Positions 8,721-18,804 of a stretch of 32,125 bases of DNA are shown here, one piece after another. This DNA is from Ophiostoma sp. CBS 140.51 (lineage: Eukaryota; Ascomycota; Sordariomycetes; Ophiostomatales; Ophiostomataceae), in the NCBI GenBank assembly GCA_029298735.1, contig JANSLP010000359.1, positions 1-32,125 of the forward strand, in the 5' to 3' direction. The notes beneath the pieces were generated by a model. The model had not been told where the DNA came from, searched no databases, and was given only the letters and a program-made list of their open reading frames with translations. A program made the translations under genes and the position numbers. Within the stretch, counting starts at the first letter, position 1, and each line of letters begins with the position of its first letter.

Positions 8721-11600
8721 TCAGTTGCTGATCGGCGTCCAGCGTGCCAGGTGGCCGACCCGCTCGCCCGCGTTGCGCACAATGCACAGTCGTGCGTCTC
8801 GGCTGATGGGTACGCGCCCTCCCACGGGTGTACCCGAGTCGTCTGCTGGGTGAGCGTCTGTCTTGTCCCCCGCCAAAATGGCCTCCACCAGTTTTTGTGC
8901 ACTGACGTGCCCAATACCAGCACCCTTGGACGTCAGGAAGCGCAGTGCGCCGCTTGTGAGGAAGCCAATCAGGTCATCACGGCCGGGAATGGGTAGATGT
9001 AAATCTTGCTCGGCGGTGTCGTCGTCGCCTGTGCCAGTGGGCCTTGGGTAGGGCAGGCGTGTCTCGAGCAGCGACTGGGCCATCAGCTTCTTGCGCGTGG
9101 CAATGTCGGCGTCGGCGGGCATGCGTTGTGGCATAGGCGGGCGCCTGTTGTGTGACTGCGTCTTGGGTGTCTTGGTGTTGGCCAGAGCCAGCCACTTGTC
9201 CCGATAGCTGTCGGTGGGCAAGCGGTAGATGCGCGCTCGAGCATCATGCACGCCACCCCTTAACAGCTCGACCGAGATGGTCATCAGCTGGTAGGGCGTA
9301 CGCCACTCAACAGGCTTATGTAGTCGTGCGGTCTGGACGGCATCGCGGACATCGTTCCACGTAGCGTGTTGCAGGGAGCGCACAATCGCAGGCATGGCCT
9401 TGCTCTGTGGCTGGAGTGCCGCGAACTGGATGTCTTCGTGAAGAAGTTTGGCAGAATCCACCGGTTCCACGGGTTCCACTTCGGATTCTGGCTCAGACAC
9501 GTCCATAACGGTGTCTTCTGCGAGAATCGTGTGGCCGTTCTTATCGTGAAAGCTCTTGTCGTTGTCGTTGTCCTTCTGTGAACGGCGCTTTTCCGATCCT
9601 TCGGATGCATTTTCCGCCACCGTCGCAGTAGTAGCAATGGCAGGCACAGTGTCCACACCAAACAGAAACTCCCAATCACAAGCAAACCCAGAGCCCAACT
9701 CGCCCTTGTTGCCGTTGCCCAAGTCGACGGCCTTCCACTGCGTCCGCTTCGCCGTGGGCTTCTCGTTCCACGTCTTCTCCTGCCGCCGCCGGCTCTGCAG
9801 CTCCCAGTCCCAGCCCGTAGGCGTACCCGGGAAATCCGCCGGGAACCACGGCCGGCCGCGCTCCAAGGCCATGTGGCGCTCCTCTTCGAGACCAGCCGGC
9901 ATCGGCTGCTGGCCGCTGAGCTGCGACCGTTGTAGATGCAGGCGCTGCCAGATGGCATCGATACAGGCGCGCGGCGCGATAATGGTCCAGGAAGGGCTGG
10001 CCGTGCTGCTTTTGCTGGACGCGTGGGGGTCGGCTGCCGCGGGGACAGACGAGGCGCCGTCGGCAGCGGCCACAATGACGGGAATAGGTCGGCATTCGGG
10101 GTTGGTTTCCAGCAAAAGGCGCTCGTTTGTCGACAGCTTGCCGCGACGCTTGTCGAGTGTGGTCTGGGGCGCCAGCTTTTTCGCCGTGTGGCGGGCCATT
10201 TTGTCAAAGAGGCCCGAAGGGTAACATGCGACATTATCGGATGGCCAATCCTGCAGAATGCTGTGAATGTTTCGGCTGGGTCCTTTTGCTTGCCCCTGTG
10301 AGTTACCCTGCACACCGTGTGCCGTCTTCGGCTCGTCGAGGCGGGGATCCTGGATGTTGAAAGCGAGCATGGCACCACTGGACGAGGCGAGTGCCGTAGT
10401 ATCAATGCTCCGCAGCTTCAGAAACTCTCGGCCCTGTGGCTCCATGGGTGCTGTTTTTGTCTCGTATGGGTAAATTATGGAGGCCAGCATCTCGAGGGCA
10501 CCGCTTCCAGTAAGATCGATGCTGCCGATTTCGAGGCGGTAATCACGCACAATGACGGGTAGTTGTTTCCGAGCAATACCGTTGTTGAGAGCCGTCCAAA
10601 CGTGAGAGAAGAGGGTGGGATGGACGCGCAGGAAGGCTGAGCGTTGAGTGTCGTCGTGTGTTGTCGTCGTTGTCTCCGTTGTCGGATTGTAGAACAGCGT
10701 CATCGCGCCACAGTTGCCCGGACCACTAAGCTCGAAACCTTGGTTGGCAGCGTGTTGCTGGTGCTGGTAGTTGAAAGACCGTGGCAGCTTCACGTCCACA
10801 CAAGACGCTCCACTCCGCAGAGAAGTTGTGAGAAGGTGTGGCTCGACAACAATCGCCAATGCCTCATCCAGCTGCTTGACCGGTCCTTGAAGGTAGATTG
10901 TCGGCTTGTAGCTCGTGTCCCAGCAGGTGCACATGCCCGGCTTGACGCTCGCAGCACGCAACGACATGCGGTACGTCTTGTTGGCCGGCGTCCGCACAAG
11001 CGTCGTGTTCCACAGGAAGCCCGGGTTATCCATCTGTGCGCGCTTCGACTGCCAGCGATGTGTTGGGAGTTGGAGGTTCTTGATGGGAAGTGGTCGTCGG
11101 GGGCAGCAACCTGCTGTGGAATCGCCCTCCTCCTCTCCCTCTCCCTCGTCATCGTTGTCGTCACCCTCAGCATCGCCACCTCCGTTGACCCCCCTCGCCA
11201 GTTTCTTCTCCTCCTGCAGCTTGATCCGCTTCTTTGTGTTCTCGTGCACCCAGGCGCTCGCAGTCCGCGCCTTTTTCCGCTTAGCTAGCCCCGACGCGAC
11301 ACTTGGTGTGTTGTCGGCCGCCTGGTCGCGGTGTGACTGCTGCCTAAGCCGCCGTGGCACGCGCCTCGCATTGTGGCTGGCCGTCCGCCTGCGCATGTTG
11401 CGCGGTACACGCTGAAAGGCCTTTTCGACCCGGTCATCGCGCCGAGACTTGATCGTGCTGTGCAGGTCGCCAATCTCCTGCTCCAGCGCGCTAATAAAGC
11501 CTGAAAGGTCGAGCGAGTCGGCGGGCTCTTTGCGCATCGGGGGTGTCGTCCCTGCACTGACACGGGCATGGCCGTGACCGTGGCCCATCTTGGGCGCCAT
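8721..11600 (-). CDS. POP1: POP1, largest protein of ribonuclease P and RNase MRP
   Basis: Scaffold protein of nuclear RNase P (tRNA 5' processing) and RNase MRP (rRNA ITS1 processing). Single exon, 959 aa. Residues about 57-89 carry the Pop1 N-terminal hallmark (AFQRVPRNMRRRTASHNARR, then VPRRLRQQ). Mid-protein blocks include YPSGLFDKMARHTAKKL and STNERLLLETNPECRPIPVI. The POPLD region follows, with GRPWFPADFPGTPTGWDWEL and GFACDWEFLFGVD. The C-terminal core reads DLIGFLTSGALRFLTSKGAG, IGHVSAQKLVEAI and finally CIVRNAGERVGHLARWTPI, matching the conserved Pop1 end. An acidic low-complexity insert and basic stretches lie near residues 130-165. The start is the first ATG (MAPKMGHG); Met5 is an alternative. 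Confidence 0.93.
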   Translation of the reverse strand: MAPKMGHGHGHARVSAGTTPPMRKEPADSLDLSGFISALEQEIGDLHSTIKSRRDDRVEKAFQRVPRNMRRRTASHNARRVPRRLRQQSHRDQAADNTPSVASGLAKRKKARTASAWVHENTKKRIKLQEEKKLARGVNGGGDAEGDDNDDEGEGEEEGDSTAGCCPRRPLPIKNLQLPTHRWQSKRAQMDNPGFLWNTTLVRTPANKTYRMSLRAASVKPGMCTCWDTSYKPTIYLQGPVKQLDEALAIVVEPHLLTTSLRSGASCVDVKLPRSFNYQHQQHAANQGFELSGPGNCGAMTLFYNPTTETTTTTHDDTQRSAFLRVHPTLFSHVWTALNNGIARKQLPVIVRDYRLEIGSIDLTGSGALEMLASIIYPYETKTAPMEPQGREFLKLRSIDTTALASSSGAMLAFNIQDPRLDEPKTAHGVQGNSQGQAKGPSRNIHSILQDWPSDNVACYPSGLFDKMARHTAKKLAPQTTLDKRRGKLSTNERLLLETNPECRPIPVIVAAADGASSVPAAADPHASSKSSTASPSWTIIAPRACIDAIWQRLHLQRSQLSGQQPMPAGLEEERHMALERGRPWFPADFPGTPTGWDWELQSRRRQEKTWNEKPTAKRTQWKAVDLGNGNKGELGSGFACDWEFLFGVDTVPAIATTATVAENASEGSEKRRSQKDNDNDKSFHDKNGHTILAEDTVMDVSEPESEVEPVEPVDSAKLLHEDIQFAALQPQSKAMPAIVRSLQHATWNDVRDAVQTARLHKPVEWRTPYQLMTISVELLRGGVHDARARIYRLPTDSYRDKWLALANTKTPKTQSHNRRPPMPQRMPADADIATRKKLMAQSLLETRLPYPRPTGTGDDDTAEQDLHLPIPGRDDLIGFLTSGALRFLTSKGAGIGHVSAQKLVEAILAGDKTDAHPADDSGTPVGGRVPISRDARLCIVRNAGERVGHLARWTPISN

Positions 11601-13343
11601 CGGCGAGGAGGAGGAAAAAGCGGCAAAAAGGGCGGTGATCGTCGCAACTACAATCAGTAACTCATGCGGGAAGTAATGTACTATATATATATTTCATGAA
11701 TGGCGAAATTTGTCGTACGGTCGAGAGTAAGAACAATTGTGTCGTCCTGGTCAAAGGTTGTGGACGTTGCGTGGTTTGAAGCTCGAGCTGCTGTTGATTT
11801 AAAGATTTTTTTTCCGACTCAATATCAAAAAGTTCGACGTTGAAAATCTACGCGCCGTTTCCCATTAAGCCTCGCGTCTCCACTCTTCGACGTCACTGGT
11901 TGACGCGCCCCGCTATTAAAGGGCGATGGACCAGGGCCGTTCGAGCCGTTTTCTGGTCGCTGATCTGGATGCTGGCTCACTTCTCACGTCTGGAATGACT
12001 ATGATGACAATATGACGGGAAGACAAATAAAAATGAATCCTTTACCTCCAGTTTCTGCTCAACAACTTTTGGTGAAGGTGTTTCTCTCGCTGTGAAACGC
12101 GTAAAAGCGATGGGCACGTGACAGCCCGTCGCGACCGATTAAAGGGAGAACACCAGGGATGTGTGCTGTTGATTAACAGGATCTGAGGCAGATAAAAAAC
12201 ACTAGCATAAAATCATGGCAAAAAGGGAGAGAAAAGCAAGAGTGGGAGCCTTCCATAAAATGAGCGAACTCTGTGATAAACTCGACAAGAAGGCTGTTCT
12301 GTCGTGCCTGCTCCGCCCTTAATATCACCAAACCCTCTTGAGAGAATTGTGTCGGAGACCGCAATAGGCCGGAGACACTTCGTACTCTGGACTGCTTTTT
12401 AATGGTTTGGCATCTTGTGCTGTATTTCTTAGTATTAGTGCTCAGTTGGATAAGGGGGGGCGCTTATTTTATTTTTCAAATGTTTGAAAAAAAAAGAAAA
12501 AAAAACTACAAGGAAAAAAAAAAAAAAACAAAGCACGTGAAATCTGATTTGTGAAATAATTTGACTATAGCATACAACAACTCTCTTTATCTTCATGATC
12601 GTTATTACACATCTTACACACAGAATAGAAACTACTTTCTCCTGTCGTGTGCTGTTTCTCTTGAAGTGCTGCTCGCCCACCTTTTGCCAATGTCGTGATC
12701 GCCTAGGCCATTTTTGGGCCGATGCCGTGCTGCAGGCTGCGCCCTTGCATCTGACAAATCCGACAACTGTAAAATCCGGCAGGCGCATTTCCAGCGAACT
12801 TCGTGCGCTCAAATTGGTTGTGAGTACCGCTGTACAGACTCTGTGAACTGGTGTTGTTCTATTGTCTTGAGACATGTGCTACACGGGACCCCGGATGTGA
12901 GGGGAATCGTGTGCCCCCAGGGTCGTGTGCAGCTTTAATAATACAAATGCTCCCAGAGAGAGGTTCCGATCCAGTCCATTTGCGTATTTTGCGTTGAAGT
13001 ACGAACACCAGTGCCATCAGTGCACCATGTTTGCTCATACAAGCACGTGTGTTGATGTGCTTGGCTGATTCTTAATATATCTGTTGAGTCTGTCTGCCTT
13101 CTGCTTCATTTATCTTCTTTCCACAATTTCCACTTGCTTTGCTTTTCCTGCAAACTTCCTTTCTTTAATGTTTTGTCCCGATTTTCAACGTCTACCACTC
13201 GCGAGTCGTGCAATGTCCTGAGCTGGCTCCCTCCCGTCGACACCGCTACGTTTGCCAGAGGGACGCTTGACGGGCCTGGAGCTCAGCTCCGTCGACAGCG
13301 CATTTTCCTACTATTTCTATAACTTTCTGTCACGGAAAGAAAT
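11601..13343. promoter_or_regulatory. POP1 upstream spacer with three CACGTG boxes
   Basis: A 1.7 kb spacer with no supportable gene. CACGTG boxes lie at 12115-12120, 12534-12539 and 13044-13049. An A-rich tract (about 12486-12529) is preceded by a 9-bp inverted repeat, TTTTTCAAA/TTTGAAAAA (12472-12480/12483-12491). Short frames at 12595-12938 contain several Cys codons on both strands but no recognisable domain. The T/C-rich stretch at 13080-13340 could be the leader of the small candidate gene that follows. Confidence 0.4.
12486..12529. repeat. A-rich low-complexity tract
   Basis: Almost entirely A on the plus strand, broken by a few C, G and T bases, and directly following the inverted repeat at 12472-12491. 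Confidence 0.7.
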
Positions 13344-13888
13344 ATGGACGAAGAAATTATCCACGAAGTCTTTGACGAAGAGCACCTCAAGGCCATCGAG
13401 GACTTCCGCCGCGAGGTGCTTCTCGAATGGCGCAACGCGGTGCAAGAGGCACTCGATGGCGGGGCCGCGGCCAACAATAGCAAAAAGACGAAAAGCACCA
13501 AAAGGTCAAGGAGGGCCAGAAAATCCCCATACGACATTCGATCGTCGTTTTCATCCTCCACTTTGTCATCATCCCAGTTACCACCGCCAGACTACGAGGC
13601 ATCCTGGCGGTCCAAGCTGGCTATTTGGCCATGGCTACTCCGCGCATCGCATTCGTGCGGAATTACCATCGTCGCTTTCACAAAGTCAACCACGCTGGCA
13701 GTGGAGAATTGCAATTATCGGGACTCATTCAATGGTGAGTTGTCAGCTCTATCTGTACCTGCTTTTCATAATTCTCTACACATTTGCTAACACCCACAGC
13801 CCTCGGCGTTGACAACGTCGAATATCAGTGGCAGACTTGGGATCTGTCATTGACCAGGCGCTCATGTGACCCAACCACAGTAATTTGA
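13344..13888 (+). CDS. Doubtful small gene, function unknown
   Basis: Candidate two-exon ORF with exons 13344-13734 and 13800-13888. The 65-nt intron has a GTGAGT donor, a GCTAAC branch and a CACAG acceptor; the product would be 159 aa. The first 45 residues look protein-like (acidic, helical; MDEEIIHEVFDEEHLKAIED). A Lys/Arg-rich stretch follows, and then a Ser-rich part of less convincing composition. A second frame, open at 13481-13738, overlaps this part and encodes a hydrophobic stretch (IVVFILHFVIIPV), so the true product may be frameshifted or the locus decayed. I recognise no family. A lineage-specific gene, a pseudogene or a chance ORF are all possible. Confidence 0.33.
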
Positions 13889-14494
13889 GCTATTACGAAC
13901 CCAAAATTTGTGTTACTCACAAATTTAAGTGCCATCTACTGTTTACCGTGGCGTTGCTGTCTTTTGTCCTGTATGAAGGGTGAAAGTGTGGTCAGTATGA
14001 CCACGCTACGAGATTGTATAAACCATGTATGGATTTTGATATTAATATAGTCATGTATAATGAATTGCTTGCCCATCTTACCACTAAAGTGAATCTCCTA
14101 GTCAGAAGGAAAAGTAGCTGCTCACCTTGCTGTTGTGTCGCCCTCGTCACTTACACGAAATATAGTCACGTGACAGTAAACGTCATATATGAGAGCTGTA
14201 TCTTGAAAATTTGGCGGTCAATCGCGGCACAAAATCGCCTCCAACTTCTCTGTGAGCCTTTACACGTTTAACGTTCCGTTCTTTCTTTCAGATCGCCTTT
14301 TCTTTTGGTTCGAGTCGAGCTTTGGTTTGCTTTGGTTTCGCTTTCTTTCTGGAGCGTCTTCTTCCCTCTTACCTCTGGATCTGGCGCTTTTGTCGACACT
14401 ACACCAGCCCCTCCCCTCTCTCTCGACTGACAACAACCATTGAGCGAACAGTCGCAACTTGCCGCGCCCACGCGGTCCCCAATCTCCCGCAACC
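13889..14494. promoter_or_regulatory. Upstream region of the RD/RS protein gene
   Basis: 606 bases without a gene. It begins with a 9-bp stem (AAATTTGTG 13904-13912, CACAAATTT 13918-13926, loop TTACT), just after the stop of the doubtful small gene. A 10-base palindrome GTCACGTGAC at 14165-14174 sits about 320 bases before the next start codon. The last 200 bases are T/C-rich, as expected for a fungal leader. Confidence 0.45.
14165..14174. promoter_or_regulatory. Extended E-box palindrome GTCACGTGAC
   Basis: Perfect 10-base palindrome centred on CACGTG, the preferred core of bHLH factors such as Cbf1-type proteins. It is positioned as a proximal promoter element of the downstream gene. Confidence 0.45.
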
Positions 14495-15709
14495 ATGGAC
14501 GACCTGGACATGCAGGCTTACAAGCTGCTGGTCGACCCGGAACCTCCGACGTCGAGGGGCACCCGCCCGGCCTCCAAGATGAAACCCAACACACGATTCC
14601 TCAGCCATATTGTCCGCGAGGCCAAATCACACAATGCAGCCCTTCTTGCGCGCGAGACGGCGGATGCACAGAGACGACTGAAGAAGCTGGACCGGAAAGA
14701 CGGCGAGGATGGTGGAAGTAGTGAAGAGGAGAAGGAGGACAGACGACACCGGAGACAACGCAGAGATAGGGGAGATGACTCGACACGATACTCTGCACGC
14801 GGCGGTGACCGACATCGGAGGCGGAGGCACCACAGAGACGACGACGATGACGAGCATCGCAGCAGCCACCGTCACCGAAGCCATCGAAGCCACCACCGGG
14901 ACAGTAGCAGAGAAGACAGGGAGCGTGAGCGCGAGAAGAAGGACCGAGACCGAGACCGGGAAAGCAAGAGCAGGAGCAGACGTCACCACCGAGATCGCGA
15001 CGACGACCGTGATGACAGAGACACCGACAAGGACCGCAGCTCTTTTAAACGCAAACACCGGGAGAGAAGCAGCAGCCCGGGCAGTTGGCGCAGCCGGCGA
15101 CGGTCCGCATCTCCTCGACCGTCAAAGCATGACCGCCACGACCGCCACGATCGCGATGGCGAGCGTGAACGCACTCGAGCTCGGTCTTCTTACGACAAAA
15201 GCGATAGCGACAGAGACGACAGTGACTCCGACTATAGCTCTGACCCCTTGGATGAGTTTGTAGGTCCCAAGCTGGCCTCAGACCGTCTTGGTGGCTCTAG
15301 CAACAACGACAGCGGCATTCGCATACGCGGCCGAGGCGCGGTTTCTGCTTCTTCGAGCAGCATGGACCGCCACTTCGCTGCTGATTATGACCCTGCCAAT
15401 GATGTCGAGCATCCGCTACCAGCACCTCGACCACAAGTCCCCCACCGGCTTTCAAGCACGATTGCGGCCGATGACGCAAGCACCGAAATGCAGGAGGACC
15501 GCAAGCAGCTCCTGCGCGACAATACCGAGAGGCTCAAGGCGGCAGGGTTCACTGATAAGGAGATTGCAATTCTGTCTCGTGGTGGCCGGCGGCGTCTCGA
15601 CACCTCCAGCTCCAAATCGCCGTGGGTCAAGAAGGGCGAGGCACGTGAATGGGACCGTGATAAAGTCGCGGGCAACGACGGGCCACCGAAGCCTGAGTGG
15701 GCTCGTTAA
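14495..15709 (+). CDS. RD/RS-rich splicing-associated protein (fungal 'pre-mRNA-splicing factor 38B-like')
   Basis: Single exon, 404 aa. I chose the ATG in the context AACCATGG because it opens MDDLDMQAYKLLVDPEPP; an in-frame ATG 36 bases upstream adds only a proline/arginine-rich stub. Residues about 25-60 hold a conserved-looking N-terminal block (KPNTRFLSHIVREAKSHNAA) with a helical continuation. Residues about 70-245 are Arg/Asp/Ser/His-rich with many RD, RE, RS and SR dipeptides, typical of nuclear splicing factors. Residues about 270-404 hold a second conserved block: MDRHFAADYDPANDVEHPLP, a helical NTERLKAAGFTDKEIAI, and KKGEAREWDRDK near the end. Proteins with this layout are, as I recall, annotated in filamentous fungi as splicing factor 38B-like. 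That name is uncertain, but an RNA-processing role is reasonable. Confidence 0.75.
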   Translation: MDDLDMQAYKLLVDPEPPTSRGTRPASKMKPNTRFLSHIVREAKSHNAALLARETADAQRRLKKLDRKDGEDGGSSEEEKEDRRHRRQRRDRGDDSTRYSARGGDRHRRRRHHRDDDDDEHRSSHRHRSHRSHHRDSSREDREREREKKDRDRDRESKSRSRRHHRDRDDDRDDRDTDKDRSSFKRKHRERSSSPGSWRSRRRSASPRPSKHDRHDRHDRDGERERTRARSSYDKSDSDRDDSDSDYSSDPLDEFVGPKLASDRLGGSSNNDSGIRIRGRGAVSASSSSMDRHFAADYDPANDVEHPLPAPRPQVPHRLSSTIAADDASTEMQEDRKQLLRDNTERLKAAGFTDKEIAILSRGGRRRLDTSSSKSPWVKKGEAREWDRDKVAGNDGPPKPEWAR

Positions 15710-16070
15710 CTCTTTTCTTTCTTCTACCTTTTTACATATCGCGTACGACGCACGCCAGCATATTACGGAGTTGTTTGCTTTCTATGGAATAGATTTACAG
15801 GTCAGCCGGCGTTTGGGGTAAAGGCAACTTTTGATTCAGATCTTTAGTCTAGCCATTATTTTAACAGTATATAATTTTTATTTTCAGTAGTTCATCTAGA
15901 AACCAGCTTTGCTTCTTTTTATGTACAAAAAATTGGTGGCTTCTATGCAAGAGGGGGATCGTCCTTTTTGTTTGTAAACATCGCCAATGGTTTTTTTTCT
16001 CCGTTTCCCTTTTCTATTCTTTCCCTCTCATCCTCACCCGTAGTCGTACACATGCAATTCTTTAGCATTA
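15710..16070. terminator. Convergent 3' spacer RD/RS gene/Mba1-like gene
   Basis: AT-rich 361-base region between two stop codons. It contains A/T-rich stretches suited to 3' end formation (for example around 15860-15890) but no recognised gene or strong hairpin. Confidence 0.35.
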
Positions 16071-17115
16071 TTACCGGTGGTTCACACCGCCCAGCGAGGT
16101 CGTGCCATCCTTGGACGCGGTCATGACCAGCTCGTTCTCGTTGAGCCATGACTCAGGCGTCGTATCCTGGATGAAGCCAAAAATGCGCCAGTCGGCCGTC
16201 TGCCACGTCTGCCGGTCCAGGATCGCCACCATGATGACATTCTCCTTGACGTCCCGCTCGACAACACGGGGTGCTGGTGGAGGAGTCGCCGCGGCAGCAG
16301 ACGTCTTTCTCCGCGCCCTGCCACCCTGAACACCGGCCGCCGTCGCCGCCTCGTCCATTGTCCACGTGAACCGCTGCCGGCTCTGGATCGTCACAACCAC
16401 CTGCCGGATGTACATTGGCATGGGGCCGGGGATCATGATAACCTTGTTGCTCTTAATCTTGGGCTTGCCCTTGTACGAGAGTAGCTCCCACTTGCAACGC
16501 TGGCCGCGCGGGCGGCGCGAAATCAGACCCGAAATCTCATCTAGATGGGCCGTCGTCAGCAGGCCGCGCAGTGTCTTGACGTCACCGGCAGCTGTAGCCT
16601 CGAGCATCTGGTAGTGCATGTTCTTGGCCATGGGCGGAATGGCCTTTTTGTTGGGCTTGAAGATGGCGCCCTTGAAGAAGCCGGGTTTGCTCTGCATGCG
16701 GACGGCCAGTTCGGCAAAGTAGTCGGAGACGCGGGCCTTGAGGCCCCACCAGGCCATCTTGGCAAAGACGGCTGGTTGGGAAACGTACTGGCCCAGACTC
16801 GGAGCAACAAAGGTTTCTAAGAGGTGTATTAGAAAGAGTATGATAACAGGAGATCAAGAAGGTCGGACGAGACGTACGAGGAATGCGGAAAGAGATCATA
16901 GCAGATGGCCGGGTCTCCTTGAGCCGCGACACATGCACTGAAGGCGACATTTCGGCATCATTGCCACCACGATTCCGTCTCCCGTGTGCTAACCGCCGCT
17001 GGGACAGCTGTGCCGGCTGCGGCGCACCCTGCTGGAGGCCGGTCTGTGATGAGATGAGGAAAAAGGGCGCTGGGGCCCGCGACCGCAGCAGCGGCTGCCG
17101 CAGAACGCCGGCCAT
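16071..17115 (-). CDS. MBA1: Mba1/mL45-like mitochondrial ribosome protein (Tim44-like domain)
   Basis: Expected to sit on the matrix face of the inner membrane with the large mitoribosomal subunit, helping insertion of mitochondrially encoded proteins. Exon 1 is 17115-16878 and exon 2 is 16816-16071; the 61-nt intron has donor GTACGT and acceptor TTAG. The product is 327 aa. Residues 1-45 look like a presequence (MAGVLRQPLLRSRAPAPFFL, later RRLAHGRRNRGG). The junction reads ISFRIP-QTFVAPSLGQYVSQ. A Tim44/mL45-type domain spans about residues 130-310, with helical NMHYQMLEATAAGDVKTLRG, RRPRGQRCKWELLSYKGKPK, a strand-rich IRQVVVTIQSRQRF and finally KENVIMVAILDRQTWQTADW. A low-complexity Ala/Pro insert interrupts the domain. 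The family assignment is by block pattern. Confidence 0.68.
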
Positions 17116-18804
17116 TCTGGAGTTTGTGTGGGTGTAGAGTCGGTAGATTCAATACAGTGCAGACCGGCTCAATGCGACTGGCTGGCGTTGCTCGTTGCGC
17201 CGAGGAGGAGAAAAAAATCGTCCGATCGAAGCCGAAGCCGGTTCGTCGCGATGCGCTCTGCAGAGCTCGTTTTCTGGAATTGACCTGGCGCCAATTAAGT
17301 GCTCGGTCGTAGGGTATTGTAGGTAGAGGGACCCCGTGGTTGGGTGGGCGTTGCGCGGGTTTGTCGTCGACGAGCGAGTGGGCAGACAGAGATCGAAGAA
17401 AAAAGCAACCTGCCTGACGTCGGAATTCCTGGCGATCTTTTTTTTCTGCATGTTCAATCACAGACAGCCATTGCCTATCTTGGACTAGCGCACAAATTAT
17501 CACCGCCCAATGGGGTACTTTCAATTGACTTATTCGCTAAAAGGCGCTATGGGCACACCTGTGTACCTGTACCTTACGCGACTTCAGGGGCCAGGCCTAG
17601 CAGAATACAGTAGATAATGGCAGTCTATTTAGGCACTCGACGACCACTGGGCAATGGCACCCAAGACTCTTCACTTCTCAACGTCAACAACCTCACACCA
17701 ACACCATACATAACAGTAAATAACAGTTAACATCAGTCCAAATAAGTAAAGGAATTTTCAGTTATTTTGATACCTCAATATGCAGCCTCACACTGCTAAC
17801 ATGGGTTGCAAGGACTCTTATCTGACTTGTGAGACGCGACGGCTCGATCTCACCAGAACGCCACATTATGTGCGGCTACCGCCTTTCCGATGCAGGAACA
17901 CGGATTGAATATTACGTTGTAAAAAGAAACTACAATGACTTATCACAACCTTTGTGATTTCTTGAGAGAAAGATCAGATAAAACAAACCTCAAACCATGG
18001 ATGTTCTGGACCTCTGCCCACAAGATGGCCCCACGTGACGCTAGCGTGGTTAGTCATCTTTTGCATCCACTTGGCAAGGCGATTTCGCCAGCATCTGGCC
18101 TATTCGCAATTGCTCCAGCCAATCTGCCCCCTGTACTGCATCGAAAACGTCCTGCGTTGCACGCACATGCTCCTCTCCCCCTGCGTATTGTGCTGCCACC
18201 CGACTCGACAACAAGGGCTGCCCTTTTCTTTTTTTTCTCTCCTTTTCTCTCTCATCCTCAGCCTATCGCCCTCGCCCGATCTGGCCATTATCGAGCAGGC
18301 TTTCGTGCCACGTCCAACATCGCGAGCTCGTTTATTCTCTCTTTCGTCCCACCTCCCCTCTTTGTTGCTCGTGTCCTCTCCGGCCGCTGCGTTCTCCCCT
18401 CGACAGACATCCTTCTCTTGCTTCACTTCTCGACAGAGTCGTCAAGATAAGAAATATCGACAACATTCCAGCAATCTTCTAGAAGTATTCTCGAAGCATT
18501 CCCAAGAAACTTATCCCATTTTTTCCTACCACAACGCGACTGCAATTTAGGCGCGGGACGGCACAGACTTTCTTACACGCTCCCAACGTTGAATAGAGGC
18601 ATTTCCCAAAGGAGAGAGAGGGAGCTACAAAGAGAGGACACTTGGCTGTCCCTCTTCTCCCGTCTCCCTCCTTTTTGATCTCATCTATATCTCAATCTCA
18701 TATCTCATATATATATCTCTCTCGCTCTCGCTCTCGCTCACGCGAGCACCTTCACCACCTCCTCTACCTCCTCCTCTTCTCGATACCCCTTCTCTTCCTC
18801 CGAC
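17116..18804. promoter_or_regulatory. Divergent Mba1-like/EOS1 spacer
   Basis: A 1.7 kb divergent spacer. Open frames at 17.9-18.55 kb have no domain and overlap in several frames, so I do not call a gene. It holds a CACGTG box at 18032-18037 and a T/C-rich stretch at 18160-18430. Just before the EOS1 start is a CT/AT microsatellite (listed separately), likely in the leader. Confidence 0.42.
18678..18739. repeat. CT-rich microsatellite (ATCTCA, AT and GCTCTC units)
   Basis: Consecutive ATCTCA-like units, then a short AT run, then three GCTCTC-like units. It sits about 65 bases upstream of the EOS1 ATG, probably in the 5' leader. Confidence 0.65.

Noticed and set aside
11998..12006. ATGATGA near 12.0 kb, possible C/D snoRNA
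   Set aside because: The nearest CTGA is about 180 bases downstream, too far, and there is no closing stem.
12595..12938. Cys-containing short frames on both strands
   Set aside because: No signal peptide, no repeated Cys spacing of a known family, and frames on both strands are equally open.
14309..14319. Near-consensus tRNA B box (GGTTCGAGTCG)
   Set aside because: The flanking bases cannot form a T-arm stem and no A box or acceptor stem pairs with it.
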